A stretch of DNA of 64,000 nucleotides from Pseudoxanthomonas sp. (GTDB taxonomy: Bacteria; Pseudomonadota; Gammaproteobacteria; Xanthomonadales; Xanthomonadaceae). The translations under genes were made by a program, and so were the position numbers. Below are positions 39,227 to 47,331 of this stretch, in pieces. Where the stretch lies: positions 62,001-126,000 of the forward strand of contig NZ_PKDG01000014.1 of the NCBI RefSeq assembly GCF_002863005.1, in the 5' to 3' direction. Position 1 is the stretch's first letter, and every line of letters starts with the position of its first letter. The notes beneath the pieces were generated by a model that was given only the letters and a program-made list of their open reading frames with translations, ran no database searches and had not been told where the DNA came from.

Positions 39227-40020
39227 CGTGTCGCCTCCTCGGCGGCGGGTTTGGGAAACCAGGGGAACAGCATCGGCGTCGTGCGCTGGTACTCGCGGTA
39301 GTCGTCGCCGCGCGTGCGCAACGCCTGCGCTTCCGTATACGGGATGCCGCTGATCCAGCGCAGGAACACGTACATCACCACCGGCCCGCACCACGACAGC
39401 CACGCCCACGGCGAACCGACGGCGAGCGCGATGTAGGCGAACCAGTGCAGCCACTCGAAGAAATAGTTCGGATGGCGCGAATACCGCCACAGCCCGTCTC
39501 GGCAGGTCTTCCCGCGGTTGCCGGGGTCGGCACGGAAGCGTGCCAGCTGGCGGTCGGCGATGGCCTCGCCGGCCACGCTCGCGATCCAGATCGCCACCGC
39601 CAGCACGAGCCATGGCCATGCGCTGTCGACAGGGCTGCGCGCGGCCGCGGCGAAGGGCAGTGCGAACAGCACCACCAGCAGTGCCTGCGCCATGAAGAAC
39701 AGGAACAGCTTGCCCTGGTGGCCTTGCCAATGCTCGCGGAGGTACCGGTAGCGGCCGTCTTCGGGCTCGCTGCGCACGCGGTGCCAGAGATGCAGCGCAA
39801 GGCGCGCACCCCAGGTCCCGCCCAGCACGGCAAGGACCGCGCGGGCCTGCCAGGCGCCGTCGCCGAGGGCGGCCAGCAGCACCGCCGCGCCGCCCACGCA
39901 GGCCGACCACAGCACGTCGACGATGCCTGTGTTCTCGTGCCGTCGCTGCCACCGCCAGCCCAGCGTCATCACGACGGCAGCGAGCACCGCGACCAGCACC
40001 AGGGCGGAGAGGGAGCTCAT
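39223..40020 (-). CDS. DUF1295 membrane protein
   Basis: Polytopic inner-membrane protein, 265 residues, with about seven hydrophobic segments, DUF1295 family. This family shares a fold with steroid 5-alpha-reductases and isoprenylcysteine methyltransferases. The family signature is visible: GLWRYSRHPNYFFEWLHWFAY (about 180-200) and a later RTRGDDYREYQRTTPMLFPW. It lies between two Cfa-like genes with ATGA overlaps on both sides. A reductase acting on an unsaturated or methylated acyl chain is inferred from fold and context only. Confidence 0.88.
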   Translation of the reverse strand: MSSLSALVLVAVLAAVVMTLGWRWQRRHENTGIVDVLWSACVGGAAVLLAALGDGAWQARAVLAVLGGTWGARLALHLWHRVRSEPEDGRYRYLREHWQGHQGKLFLFFMAQALLVVLFALPFAAAARSPVDSAWPWLVLAVAIWIASVAGEAIADRQLARFRADPGNRGKTCRDGLWRYSRHPNYFFEWLHWFAYIALAVGSPWAWLSWCGPVVMYVFLRWISGIPYTEAQALRTRGDDYREYQRTTPMLFPWFPKPAAEEATR

Positions 40021-41267
40021 GCGGCCTCCGACACGTGGCCGGGGCGCGCCATCAGCACGTGCGACACGCCGATGGAACGCTCGAGGAAGCCGCCCTCGCA
40101 GTACGCCAGGTAGAACTCCCACAGGCGGATGAAGCGCTCGTCGAATCCCTGCGTGCGTACCTCGGCCAGGCGGGTCATGAAGCGACGGCGCCATGCGCGC
40201 AGCGTGTACGCATACGACAGGCCGAAGTCTTCCTGGTGCACCACCTGCAGGTCGCTGGCCCGTGTCTTCGCGGCATACATCGCACTGAGCGACGGGATGA
40301 AACTGCCAGGGAAGACGAAGCGCTTGATGTAGTCCACCGAATCGCGTGCCTGCGCATAGCGGTGGTCTTCGATGGTGATCGCCTGCAGCAGCGCCCGGCC
40401 ACCGGGGCGCACCAGGCTGCCCAGCTTGCCGAAGAACGTCTCCAGGTACTGCGCGCCGATCGCTTCGATCATTTCGATCGACACCAGCTTGTCGTACTGC
40501 CCCTGCAGGTCGCGGTAGTCCTGCAGCAGCAGCGTCACCCGGTCCTGCAGGCCGGCAGCGGCCACGCGGGCGCTGGCCAGCGCGTGCTGTTCGCGCGAGA
40601 TCGTGGTCGTGGTGACGTGGCACCCGTAGTGCCGTGCCGCGTGCAGGGCGAAACCGCCCCAGCCGGTGCCGATCTCGACCACGCGATCGCCCGGAACCAG
40701 CGCCAGCTTCCGGCACACCGCATCGAGCTTGCGGTACGACGCGGTGTCCAGGTCGTCGTCCGGCGAGGCGAACATCGCCGACGAGTACATCAGGTCCGGC
40801 GACAGGAACAATGCGAAGAAATCGTTGCCCAGGTCGTAGTGCGCCGCGATGTTTCGACGGCTGCCTTCGCGCGTGTTGCGGCGGAGCGCATGCCAGCTGC
40901 GCAACGCCCAGCCACCGAGCCGGGCCAGGCCGCCTTCCATGCCGTCGAGCAGTGCGCGGTTGCGCACCAGCAATCTCACCAGCGCGACCAGGTCGTCGCA
41001 ACGCCACTGGCCGGCGATGTAGGACTCGCCGGCGCCCACGCTGCCCTGCGCGGCGACCGCGCGATAGAACGCGGCATCGTCGATCCACAGGTGCACCGCG
41101 GGCAGCGCGTCGCCACCGGTCCGGCCGAAACGGTGCTCGCCCAGCGCATCGCGTACCACCAGCATGCCGTGGTCCAGCGCGTCCAGGCGCGCCAGCAACT
41201 GCGAGCGCAGCAGGCGGTCGAGCGCGCCGTAGGAAGAAACGGCAGTGACGTCGGCGATCTCGTTCAT
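40017..41267 (-). CDS. Cfa-like SAM-dependent methyltransferase, first copy
   Basis: Cyclopropane-fatty-acyl-phospholipid synthase family protein, 416 residues with an extra N-terminal domain of about 110 residues. SAM motif VVEIGTGWGGFALHAA near residue 193; LLLQDYRDLQGQYDKLVSIEMIEAIG carries the conserved Glu. Two positions of the E. coli bicarbonate site differ: the YSC Cys is Ser (YSSAMF) and the LLH His is Gln (LLQAIT); the late Tyr (SYAYTL) is kept. This points to methyl transfer that does not end in a ring. Coupled by ATGA to both neighbours. Confidence 0.9.
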   Translation of the reverse strand: MNEIADVTAVSSYGALDRLLRSQLLARLDALDHGMLVVRDALGEHRFGRTGGDALPAVHLWIDDAAFYRAVAAQGSVGAGESYIAGQWRCDDLVALVRLLVRNRALLDGMEGGLARLGGWALRSWHALRRNTREGSRRNIAAHYDLGNDFFALFLSPDLMYSSAMFASPDDDLDTASYRKLDAVCRKLALVPGDRVVEIGTGWGGFALHAARHYGCHVTTTTISREQHALASARVAAAGLQDRVTLLLQDYRDLQGQYDKLVSIEMIEAIGAQYLETFFGKLGSLVRPGGRALLQAITIEDHRYAQARDSVDYIKRFVFPGSFIPSLSAMYAAKTRASDLQVVHQEDFGLSYAYTLRAWRRRFMTRLAEVRTQGFDERFIRLWEFYLAYCEGGFLERSIGVSHVLMARPGHVSEAA

Positions 41268-42055
41268 GGGGTCTCGCGGGCAAGGGAAGGGTGGTCGTGG
41301 ACGGGTGTGCGCTTCAGCCACAGGCGCAGTGCCTGCCAGTGGATGCCGGTCATCACCTGCGCGGTCATCAGGGGGTAGCGCCACAGCACGCGCGCCAGCG
41401 AGGCGCCGTCCAGGGGGCGCCTCTGCAGCGTCAGCGTGGCGTCGAAGGCACGCTGGCCTTCGCGATCGACCTGCATGTGCACGCGCAGGCCGTCGTCGGG
41501 CGTACTGAAGCGCCAGTGGTAGGCGCACGCCATGGGCAGGAAGGGCGAGACATGGAAGGCCTTGTCGAAGCCCCATTCCCAGCCGTCGCCTTTCGGCACG
41601 CCGTCGCGAACGGGCAGCACGTAGCTGTGCCGCTCGCGCCAGGGCGTGTTGGTGATCTCGGCAAGCACGGCGTCCAGGGTGATGCCGTCGGGCTGGAAGC
41701 AGTAGTAGAAGCTCACCGGGTTGAACACGTAGCCGCCATAGCGCAGATGGGTCAGCAAGCGGACCGGACCTTGCGGGCGATGGCCGGTTTCGCGCGCGAC
41801 GCGGTCGCGCACGGCCTCGGCCAGGGGCTGCTCGTGGGGCGACAGGTAGTCGCTGCGACGGAATTCGGCCAGGTTGCGGCGATTCACCGACCACAGCCAG
41901 CGTCGGTCGAAGATGCGTTCCACCTCGTCCAGGTCCAGATAGAGCTGCGCCATGCGATAGCGGAAGGCGTGCGGGCGCGGCGCATGCCGCCGATGGCGCA
42001 CCCATCCTTCGTACACCGCGCTGGCGAGGTCCGCCTTGGCCGGCCCGGCATTCAT
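41264..42055 (-). CDS. DUF1365 family protein
   Basis: Soluble protein of 263 residues, DUF1365 family, function unknown. Family features: YEGWVRHRRHAPRPHAFRYR at the N-terminus, VRLLTHLRYGGYVFNPVSFYY (about 100-120) and ITNTPWRERHSYVLP. DUF1365 genes are regularly found between an FAD amine-oxidase-like gene and a Cfa-like gene, exactly as here, so it is thought to act in the same lipid pathway. ATGA overlaps join it to both neighbours. Confidence 0.9.
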   Translation of the reverse strand: MNAGPAKADLASAVYEGWVRHRRHAPRPHAFRYRMAQLYLDLDEVERIFDRRWLWSVNRRNLAEFRRSDYLSPHEQPLAEAVRDRVARETGHRPQGPVRLLTHLRYGGYVFNPVSFYYCFQPDGITLDAVLAEITNTPWRERHSYVLPVRDGVPKGDGWEWGFDKAFHVSPFLPMACAYHWRFSTPDDGLRVHMQVDREGQRAFDATLTLQRRPLDGASLARVLWRYPLMTAQVMTGIHWQALRLWLKRTPVHDHPSLARETP

Positions 42056-43335
42056 GCCGGCACCGGTGCGTCTTCGCGGATCACGGGACCTGCCGCGTGC
42101 TGGGCCTCGAATGCCTCGACCAGCGCGCGCGCGCTGCGGATGCCATCCTCGTGGAAGCCCCAGCCCCAGTACGCGCCGGCGAACCAGGTACGCCGCACGC
42201 CCTGGATCTCGGCCTTGCGCCGCTGCGCCGCCACCATGGCATGGTCGTACACCGGGTGCCGGTAGTGCATGCGTCGCAGGACGCGCGCCGGATCGATGGC
42301 CTCGCTGCGATTGAGCGTCACCACGAACGGCTCCGGCGAGTCGATACCCTGCAGCAGGTTCATGCAGTAACTCACCGTGCAGGGCGCGGCGGGATCGGCG
42401 GGAAGATGCGCGTTCCACGCGGCCCAGGCCTTGCGATGGCGCGGCAGCAGGCGGGCATCCGTGTGCAGCACGGTGTCGTTGGACTGGTAGCGGATCGCGC
42501 CCAGCACGCCGCGCTCGCGCGCGTCGGCATCGTGCAGCAGGCGCAGCGCGTCGTCGCTGTGGCAGGCCATCACCACATGATCGAAACGTTCGGTTCCGGT
42601 GGCGGTCATCACGCCCACGTGCTCCTCGCAGCGGAGCACGGAATGCACCGGCGTGGAGACGCGCTCGCGCACCTTCCACCGCCGGCGCAGCGCCTCCACG
42701 TAGGTCGCCGAGCCGCCCGTCACCACGCGCCACGGCCGGCGTTCGCCGAGCGTCAGCATGTGGTGGTTGGCCATGAACTGCACCAGGTAACGGGCCGGAA
42801 AGGCGAGGATGCCCTGCGGCGGCGACGACCACAGGGCCGAGGCCATGGGCACCAGGTGCTCGTCCCGGAACGCGGCGCCATAGCCGCCCTGACGAAGGTA
42901 GTCGCCGAGGGTGGGGCCCGGATCGTCGCCCTCGAGCAGCGCGGGCGCTTCGCGATAGAAGCGGGCGAGGTCGCGCAGCATGCCCCAGAAGCGTGGCGAC
43001 ACCAGGTTGCGGCGCTGGCAGAACAGCGTGTCCAGTGACGTCGCATTGTATTCCAGGCCGCTGCGCGCGCTGTGGACGGAGAAACTCATCGTCGTCGGTT
43101 GCGACGCCACGCCGAGTTCGTCGAACAACCCGCACAACAGGGGATAGTGGTCGGGGTTGAACACGATGAAGCCGCTGTCGATGCGGTATTCGCGGCCCGC
43201 CTGCACGACGGTATGCGTATGCGTGTGGCCACCGAGGTAGTCGTTGGCCTCGAACAGCGTCACCTCGTGTTGCTGCGACAACCACCAGGCCGAGGCCAGC
43301 CCGGCAATGCCCGATCCGATGACCGCTATGCGCAT
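42052..43335 (-). CDS. FAD-dependent amine-oxidase-like protein of the Cfa cluster
   Basis: Flavoprotein of 427 residues. The Rossmann motif MRIAVIGSGIAGLASAWWLS opens the protein, and VTLFEANDYLGGH and the C-terminal WFAGAYWGWGFHEDGI complete the FAD site. The family (NAD/FAD-dependent, near protoporphyrinogen and amine oxidases) is tied to Cfa-like genes; a homologue desaturates methylated fatty acids in alphaproteobacterial furan-fatty-acid synthesis (from memory). It starts 2 bases after the desaturase stop and overlaps DUF1365 by ATGA. Confidence 0.9.
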   Translation of the reverse strand: MRIAVIGSGIAGLASAWWLSQQHEVTLFEANDYLGGHTHTHTVVQAGREYRIDSGFIVFNPDHYPLLCGLFDELGVASQPTTMSFSVHSARSGLEYNATSLDTLFCQRRNLVSPRFWGMLRDLARFYREAPALLEGDDPGPTLGDYLRQGGYGAAFRDEHLVPMASALWSSPPQGILAFPARYLVQFMANHHMLTLGERRPWRVVTGGSATYVEALRRRWKVRERVSTPVHSVLRCEEHVGVMTATGTERFDHVVMACHSDDALRLLHDADARERGVLGAIRYQSNDTVLHTDARLLPRHRKAWAAWNAHLPADPAAPCTVSYCMNLLQGIDSPEPFVVTLNRSEAIDPARVLRRMHYRHPVYDHAMVAAQRRKAEIQGVRRTWFAGAYWGWGFHEDGIRSARALVEAFEAQHAAGPVIREDAPVPA

Positions 43336-43337
43336 GC

Positions 43338-44288
43338 TCAGCGCCTCGCCTTGGCCAGTACCCACGCGGGCACCGGCTTGAGATCGCGCACCAGCCCGAA
43401 CAGCGCCATTGCGCGCAGGCCGTACCAGGTCAGGTCGATTTCCCACCAGCGGAATCCCTGCCGCGCGGTGCCGGGAAAGAAGTGGTGGTTGTTGTGCCAA
43501 CCCTCGCCGAACGTCAGCAGCGCCAGCCAGAGGTTGTTGCGGCTGTCGTCGCGCGTATCGAAACGGCGGCGGCCGAAGCGGTGCGCCAGCGAATTGATGG
43601 TCACTGTGGCGTGGAACAGCACGACCGTCGAGACGAAGAAGCCCCAGACCAGCATCTGCCCGCCGCTGGTGCCGAGGTGCGGTGCCACGCGTTCCAGCAG
43701 CGCACCGACACCGTACAGCGCGGCCGCCAGCAGCACCGGCACGACGGTGTCGTAACGATCCAGCCAGCGCAGTTCGGGATAGCGCGCCAGGTCGGGGATG
43801 CGCGACCAGTCGGTGCGGAAGCCGCCCCGCGTCAGGAACCAGCCCGCATGGCTCCACCAGAATCCATGCACGGCGGGGGAATGCGGATCGGCCGCGGTGT
43901 CGGCATGGCGATGGTGGTTGCGATGGTGCGCCGCCCACCACAACGGACCGCGCTGCACGCTGGACGCGCCGATCAGTGCGAACACGAACTGCAGCACGCG
44001 CGACGTGCGGAACGTGCGGTGGGAGAAATAGCGGTGGTAGAAGCCGGTGATGGCGAACATGCGTACCGCGTACAGCACCGCGGCCACGATCACCGCCACC
44101 GGGGATACGCCGACCCAGAAAACGGCCAGGCAGGCCAGATGCATGCCGATGAAAGGGGCGGCACGCAGCCAGTCGATCCGGTCGCCACCATCCTCGTGTT
44201 CCTGCGCCGCCTGGGTGTCGAACCAGCGTCGCAGCGCCGGCAGCACACGGGGCGCCGGCGGGGGAGTGGGGGAATCGCTGGCCGGCAT
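43338..44288 (-). CDS. Acyl-CoA desaturase-type fatty acid desaturase
   Basis: Integral-membrane di-iron desaturase, 316 residues, that puts a cis double bond into acyl chains (delta-9-like). Three histidine boxes are present: HRYFSH (near 85), HRNHH (near 123) and HNNHH (near 266); four hydrophobic segments anchor it. First gene of the seven-gene lipid operon, so it could supply the unsaturated substrate for the methyltransferases below it. An ECF-type promoter motif lies 27 bases upstream of the ATG. No strong ribosome-binding site is seen. Confidence 0.93.
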   Translation of the reverse strand: MPASDSPTPPPAPRVLPALRRWFDTQAAQEHEDGGDRIDWLRAAPFIGMHLACLAVFWVGVSPVAVIVAAVLYAVRMFAITGFYHRYFSHRTFRTSRVLQFVFALIGASSVQRGPLWWAAHHRNHHRHADTAADPHSPAVHGFWWSHAGWFLTRGGFRTDWSRIPDLARYPELRWLDRYDTVVPVLLAAALYGVGALLERVAPHLGTSGGQMLVWGFFVSTVVLFHATVTINSLAHRFGRRRFDTRDDSRNNLWLALLTFGEGWHNNHHFFPGTARQGFRWWEIDLTWYGLRAMALFGLVRDLKPVPAWVLAKARR

Positions 44289-44314
44289 CAGGAGGTCTCG
44301 ATCGCTTGAATCCC

Positions 44315-44343
44315 TAGTACGACCGAACGCGCGCTTTGGATGC
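44315..44343 (-). promoter_or_regulatory. Candidate ECF-sigma promoter of the lipid operon
   Basis: Read on the minus strand, GCATCC (44343-44338), 17 bases, then GTACTA (44320-44315), 27 bases before the desaturase start. The same -35-like element at the same 17-base spacing stands before the sigma gene at 45218. The ATCC part agrees with the R. sphaeroides RpoE -35 (TGATCC, from memory). Confidence 0.55.
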
Positions 44344-44354
44344 GTGAAGACCGC

Positions 44355-45137
44355 TCACCCGCAGCGGCCGACCAGTGGCGTGGCCAACGCATCGCGCAGT
44401 GCACGCGCATCCGCCGCGGCGGGCGGCTGCGGGAACACGATGCGTACGTCCTGGTGCCGGCCCTTGTCGTCGCGGATGGTGGCGATGCCGGCGAATTCCA
44501 GCAGGCGCTGGTCCGCATTGGCGTAGGTCAACTGCATCGTCGGGGCGACGAAGCCGTACCAGCGATCCAGCTTCATCGCCATGCGCTGGGCGGGGATGCC
44601 GTTCCAGCGTACGACCTCGCCGGGATCCAGCTTCACCGGCATGAAGTCGAACCGGCTGGGCAACAGGAACGGTTGGGTCACGTCGCGTCCCGCGCGCAGG
44701 GTGTTCCAGTGCAGCCGCACGCTGGCATCGAATCCGGCATCGATGACCGCCCCGGCAGGCACGGCCAGCGTGCGCTCCTTCGCAGGTGCGCCCGCCTTTT
44801 CCCTGACATAGACCACCCGCCCGCGCTCGCTGCTGCGCACCCCCTCCCGGTAGCCGTCGCGCGCATCCTCGAAATCGAAGTCCGGCGCCTGTGCGGTCGC
44901 GCGGTCCACCACCGTCTTCCGTGCGAAGGCACGGCCATCGGGGCACCGGTAGAGGACCAGCCGCCGGGCGCTGCCTTCCTGCCGGTAGCGCCAGTGGGAC
45001 TCGCGGTACAGCACGGTATCGCCCTGGCGGGCGTAGGCGGTCGCCTCCTGCCGCAACACGCCCGTATCGGGGCGCGCGGCCGGGCTGGCCATCATCAGGG
45101 CGGCGAAGAGGGGCAGGACGGCCAGGGGACGGGTCAT
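44355..45137 (-). CDS. Secreted protein of unknown function next to sigma/ChrR
   Basis: A 260-residue product, not recognised with certainty; it vaguely resembles DUF3108-type periplasmic proteins. A signal peptide covers about 1-23 (MTRPLAVLPLFAALMMASPAARP). The body is rich in beta-strand patterns (DTVLYRESHWRYR, RLVLYRCPDGRAFARK, PSRFDFMPVKLDPGE, KLDRWYGFVAP). The ATG at 45137 is chosen because the signal peptide starts there; the long upstream open frame crosses the sigma gene. It is divergent from the sigma gene and upstream of the lipid operon on the same strand, so it may belong to the same regulon. Confidence 0.7.
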   Translation of the reverse strand: MTRPLAVLPLFAALMMASPAARPDTGVLRQEATAYARQGDTVLYRESHWRYRQEGSARRLVLYRCPDGRAFARKTVVDRATAQAPDFDFEDARDGYREGVRSSERGRVVYVREKAGAPAKERTLAVPAGAVIDAGFDASVRLHWNTLRAGRDVTQPFLLPSRFDFMPVKLDPGEVVRWNGIPAQRMAMKLDRWYGFVAPTMQLTYANADQRLLEFAGIATIRDDKGRHQDVRIVFPQPPAAADARALRDALATPLVGRCG

Positions 45138-45217
45138 GGGAGCGTGCCGAAGATGAACTGGTTCCTTCTTACGGCACGCACTGCGGGACGGATGCCTGGA
45201 CAACGTGCGCGCCCCCT

Positions 45218-45246
45218 GCATCCGAGTGCCGGTCATCTTCGTAGAG
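45218..45246 (+). promoter_or_regulatory. Candidate autoregulated ECF promoter of the sigma gene
   Basis: GCATCC (45218-45223), 17 bases, GTAGAG (45241-45246), 35 bases before the sigma ATG. It matches the motif before the desaturase gene in its first box, spacing and GTA start of the second box. Confidence 0.55.
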
Positions 45247-45281
45247 AGCGTCATCACGAACCCAGCCGGACCTGGCATACC

Positions 45282-45908
45282 ATGCCCACCGACCTCACAA
45301 GGAGACCGTCGCCCCTCCGGGCGGCACGTTCGGTGTCCACCGTTACCCCCGCCACGCGCGATGTCCACGACTGGACCGGCGACATGCTCGCCGTGGCCCG
45401 GCAGCGCGACCGCGCCTGTTTCATGCGCTTGTACGATCATTTCATGCCGCGCCTGTGCCTGTACCTGCGCGGCCTGGGCAATACCGAAGCCGTGGCCGAG
45501 GAGCTGTCGCAGGAGGCGCTCCTGCGCCTGTGGCAGCGGGCCGCCATGTACGACCCGCAGCAGGGTGCGGTGTCCACCTGGCTGTTCCGCATCGGCCGCA
45601 ACCTGCATATCGACCGCGTGCGGCGCGAGCCCGGCTGGGTACAGATCATGGAAGACGCCGGCCCGGCCGTCGACGAAGAGCTGGCGCGCCCGTTCAGTTC
45701 GGCCGAAGACCACGCCGAACATGCCCATCTGCAGCGCCGCATCGAGGACTTGCCCCCCGTGCAGGCGCGCCTGATGCGCATGTCCTACTTCGAGGCCAAG
45801 AGCCACCAGGAGATCGCCGACGAGCTGCAGATGCCGCTCGGCACCGTGAAGTCGCACCTGCGCCGCGCATTCCTGCGGCTGCAGGGCCAAGTACGAGGTC
45901 AGTCGTGA
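45282..45908 (+). CDS. ECF sigma factor, RpoE/ECF11-like (ChrR partner)
   Basis: Group 4 sigma factor of 208 residues. Region 2 (about 40-110) has FMRLYDHFMPRLCLYLRG and the -10-recognising STWLFRIGRNLHIDRVRR. Region 4 (about 150-205) has PPVQARLMRMSYFEAKSHQEIADELQ and GTVKSHLRRAFLRLQ. The SYFEAKSH segment and the overlapping ChrR-type anti-sigma gene (GTGA) place it in the group that answers singlet oxygen and organic peroxides in R. sphaeroides. The ATG at 45282 is preceded by the promoter motif at 45218; the frame further up is a shadow. Confidence 0.92.
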   Translation: MPTDLTRRPSPLRAARSVSTVTPATRDVHDWTGDMLAVARQRDRACFMRLYDHFMPRLCLYLRGLGNTEAVAEELSQEALLRLWQRAAMYDPQQGAVSTWLFRIGRNLHIDRVRREPGWVQIMEDAGPAVDEELARPFSSAEDHAEHAHLQRRIEDLPPVQARLMRMSYFEAKSHQEIADELQMPLGTVKSHLRRAFLRLQGQVRGQS

Positions 45909-46573
45909 ACCCGCACCATCATCTCGATCCTTCCACCGTGGTCAGCTACGCCGCCGGCGCACTGGCGGTCGAAGTGGCGATCGTGGCCGCCACCCACCTG
46001 GAGACCTGCGCGCATTGCCGCGCGCGCGTGGAAGACGCCGAGCGCATCGGCGGGCACCTGGTCGAGCAGCAGCAGCCCGCCGTCGCTGCCGGCGACCGCC
46101 AGGCCGAGCTGCGTGCGTCCATGTGGTCGCGCCTGGACGAGGCGCCCGCGCCGGCAACCGTGCCGCCGCCGCGCGCGCCGTATGAGGACGACGACCGCCT
46201 GCCGGCACCGCTGCATCCGTATTTCGGCACCTCGTACCGCGCTTTGAAATGGCGCTGGATGGCGCCCGGCGTGCATTGCATCCGCGCCCCCAACACCAAG
46301 ACCGGCACCCTACTGATGCTGAAGATCGGCCCGGGCCGCAGCATGCCCGTGCACAGCCATGGCGGCACCGAACTGACCCAGATCCTGCGCGGCGCCTACC
46401 ACGACGCGCTGGGCCAGTTCGCACCCGGCGACGTGGCCGACCTGGACAGCGATGTCGAACACCAGCCGGTCACCGTGCCCGGCACGGCCTGCATCTGCGT
46501 GTCGGCCCTCGACGCCCCGCTGCGCTTCCCCGGCTGGCTGGCGCAGCGCCTGCAGCCGTTGTTCAAGCTGTAG
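45905..46573 (+). CDS. ChrR family zinc anti-sigma factor
   Basis: Cytoplasmic anti-sigma factor of 222 residues that holds the ECF sigma factor until oxidative stress releases it. The zinc anti-sigma domain (about 1-85) has early histidines (PHHHLD) and HLETCAHCRA, the H-x3-C-x2-C pattern. The C-terminal cupin (about 100-215) keeps the second zinc site: HSHGGTE and the His in DSDVEHQP. Both zinc sites match R. sphaeroides ChrR. The start is GTG, overlapping the sigma stop. Confidence 0.92.
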   Translation: MNPHHHLDPSTVVSYAAGALAVEVAIVAATHLETCAHCRARVEDAERIGGHLVEQQQPAVAAGDRQAELRASMWSRLDEAPAPATVPPPRAPYEDDDRLPAPLHPYFGTSYRALKWRWMAPGVHCIRAPNTKTGTLLMLKIGPGRSMPVHSHGGTELTQILRGAYHDALGQFAPGDVADLDSDVEHQPVTVPGTACICVSALDAPLRFPGWLAQRLQPLFKL

Positions 46574-46585
46574 CGCCGGCGTGGC

Positions 46586-47125
46586 TCAGGACGAGGCGCG
46601 TTGCTGCCGCAGCAGCACGGCAATCTCGTCGACGCGTTCGCGGATCGCGTCCAGCGTGTCCTGCGACGAGGACGCCGCAGGCGCGGCCGACGCGTGATGC
46701 AGGCGCAGCCGCTCGCGGCGGGCGAGGATCTCGTCGCGCAGCGCATGGGCGTCGACGATGCCGACCAGCTGCATCGCATGCGCCTGCCCCGGGCTCTGGC
46801 CGGCGGTTTCAACGCGCAGGATGCTCAGGTGGTACAGGCGCAGGATCGGGCCCTCGATGAACGTCACATCCTGGATGTTCTCCAGCGGGATCGTCTTCTC
46901 GACGCGGAAGAGAATGCCCTTGCGGAACTGCAGCGTGCGGTCGTCGACGGTGCATCCGAGCCGCGCGAAGTAATGGCGCGCCCACCATTGGCCGGGCCCC
47001 GGCAGCCACAGCAGGATCAGCGGTGCGCCGACCACGCTGATCAGCAGGTACCACGCCACCATCGCGACCAGGTAGGCGCGGATCAACGGATTGAAAGAGG
47101 CTTCCAGCGGGGGCGAGGCATGCAT
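46586..47125 (-). CDS. Bacterial PH-domain membrane protein
   Basis: Inner-membrane protein of 179 residues. Two hydrophobic stretches (about 15-45: AYLVAMVAWYLLISVVGAPLIL) precede a bPH2 domain (DDRTLQFRKGILFRVEKTIPLENIQDVTFIEGPI, about 60-130), followed by a charged, helical tail (RERVDEIAVLLRQ). Resembles the YdbS/YdbT family, whose role is not settled. It is convergent with chrR, 12 bases between the stops, and divergent from the radical-SAM gene. Confidence 0.85.
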   Translation of the reverse strand: MHASPPLEASFNPLIRAYLVAMVAWYLLISVVGAPLILLWLPGPGQWWARHYFARLGCTVDDRTLQFRKGILFRVEKTIPLENIQDVTFIEGPILRLYHLSILRVETAGQSPGQAHAMQLVGIVDAHALRDEILARRERLRLHHASAAPAASSSQDTLDAIRERVDEIAVLLRQQRASS

Positions 47126-47331
47126 GGACGACAGGGTCGGCTCCGGATGACGGCGCGCATTCTGGCACGGCGCGCGCAGGCCGGCATGCGGATGCGGCCG
47201 GTCGACCGGCCCCTGATTGCGGACGGCGGGTCGCCGGCGCTGCCCTCGTCGTGCGATGGATCGCGCCGGCATCGTGGGGCGTGTCCCGTGCCGTCTCACG
47301 TCCTGCACGCCGACCCGGCTACGATTCGCCC

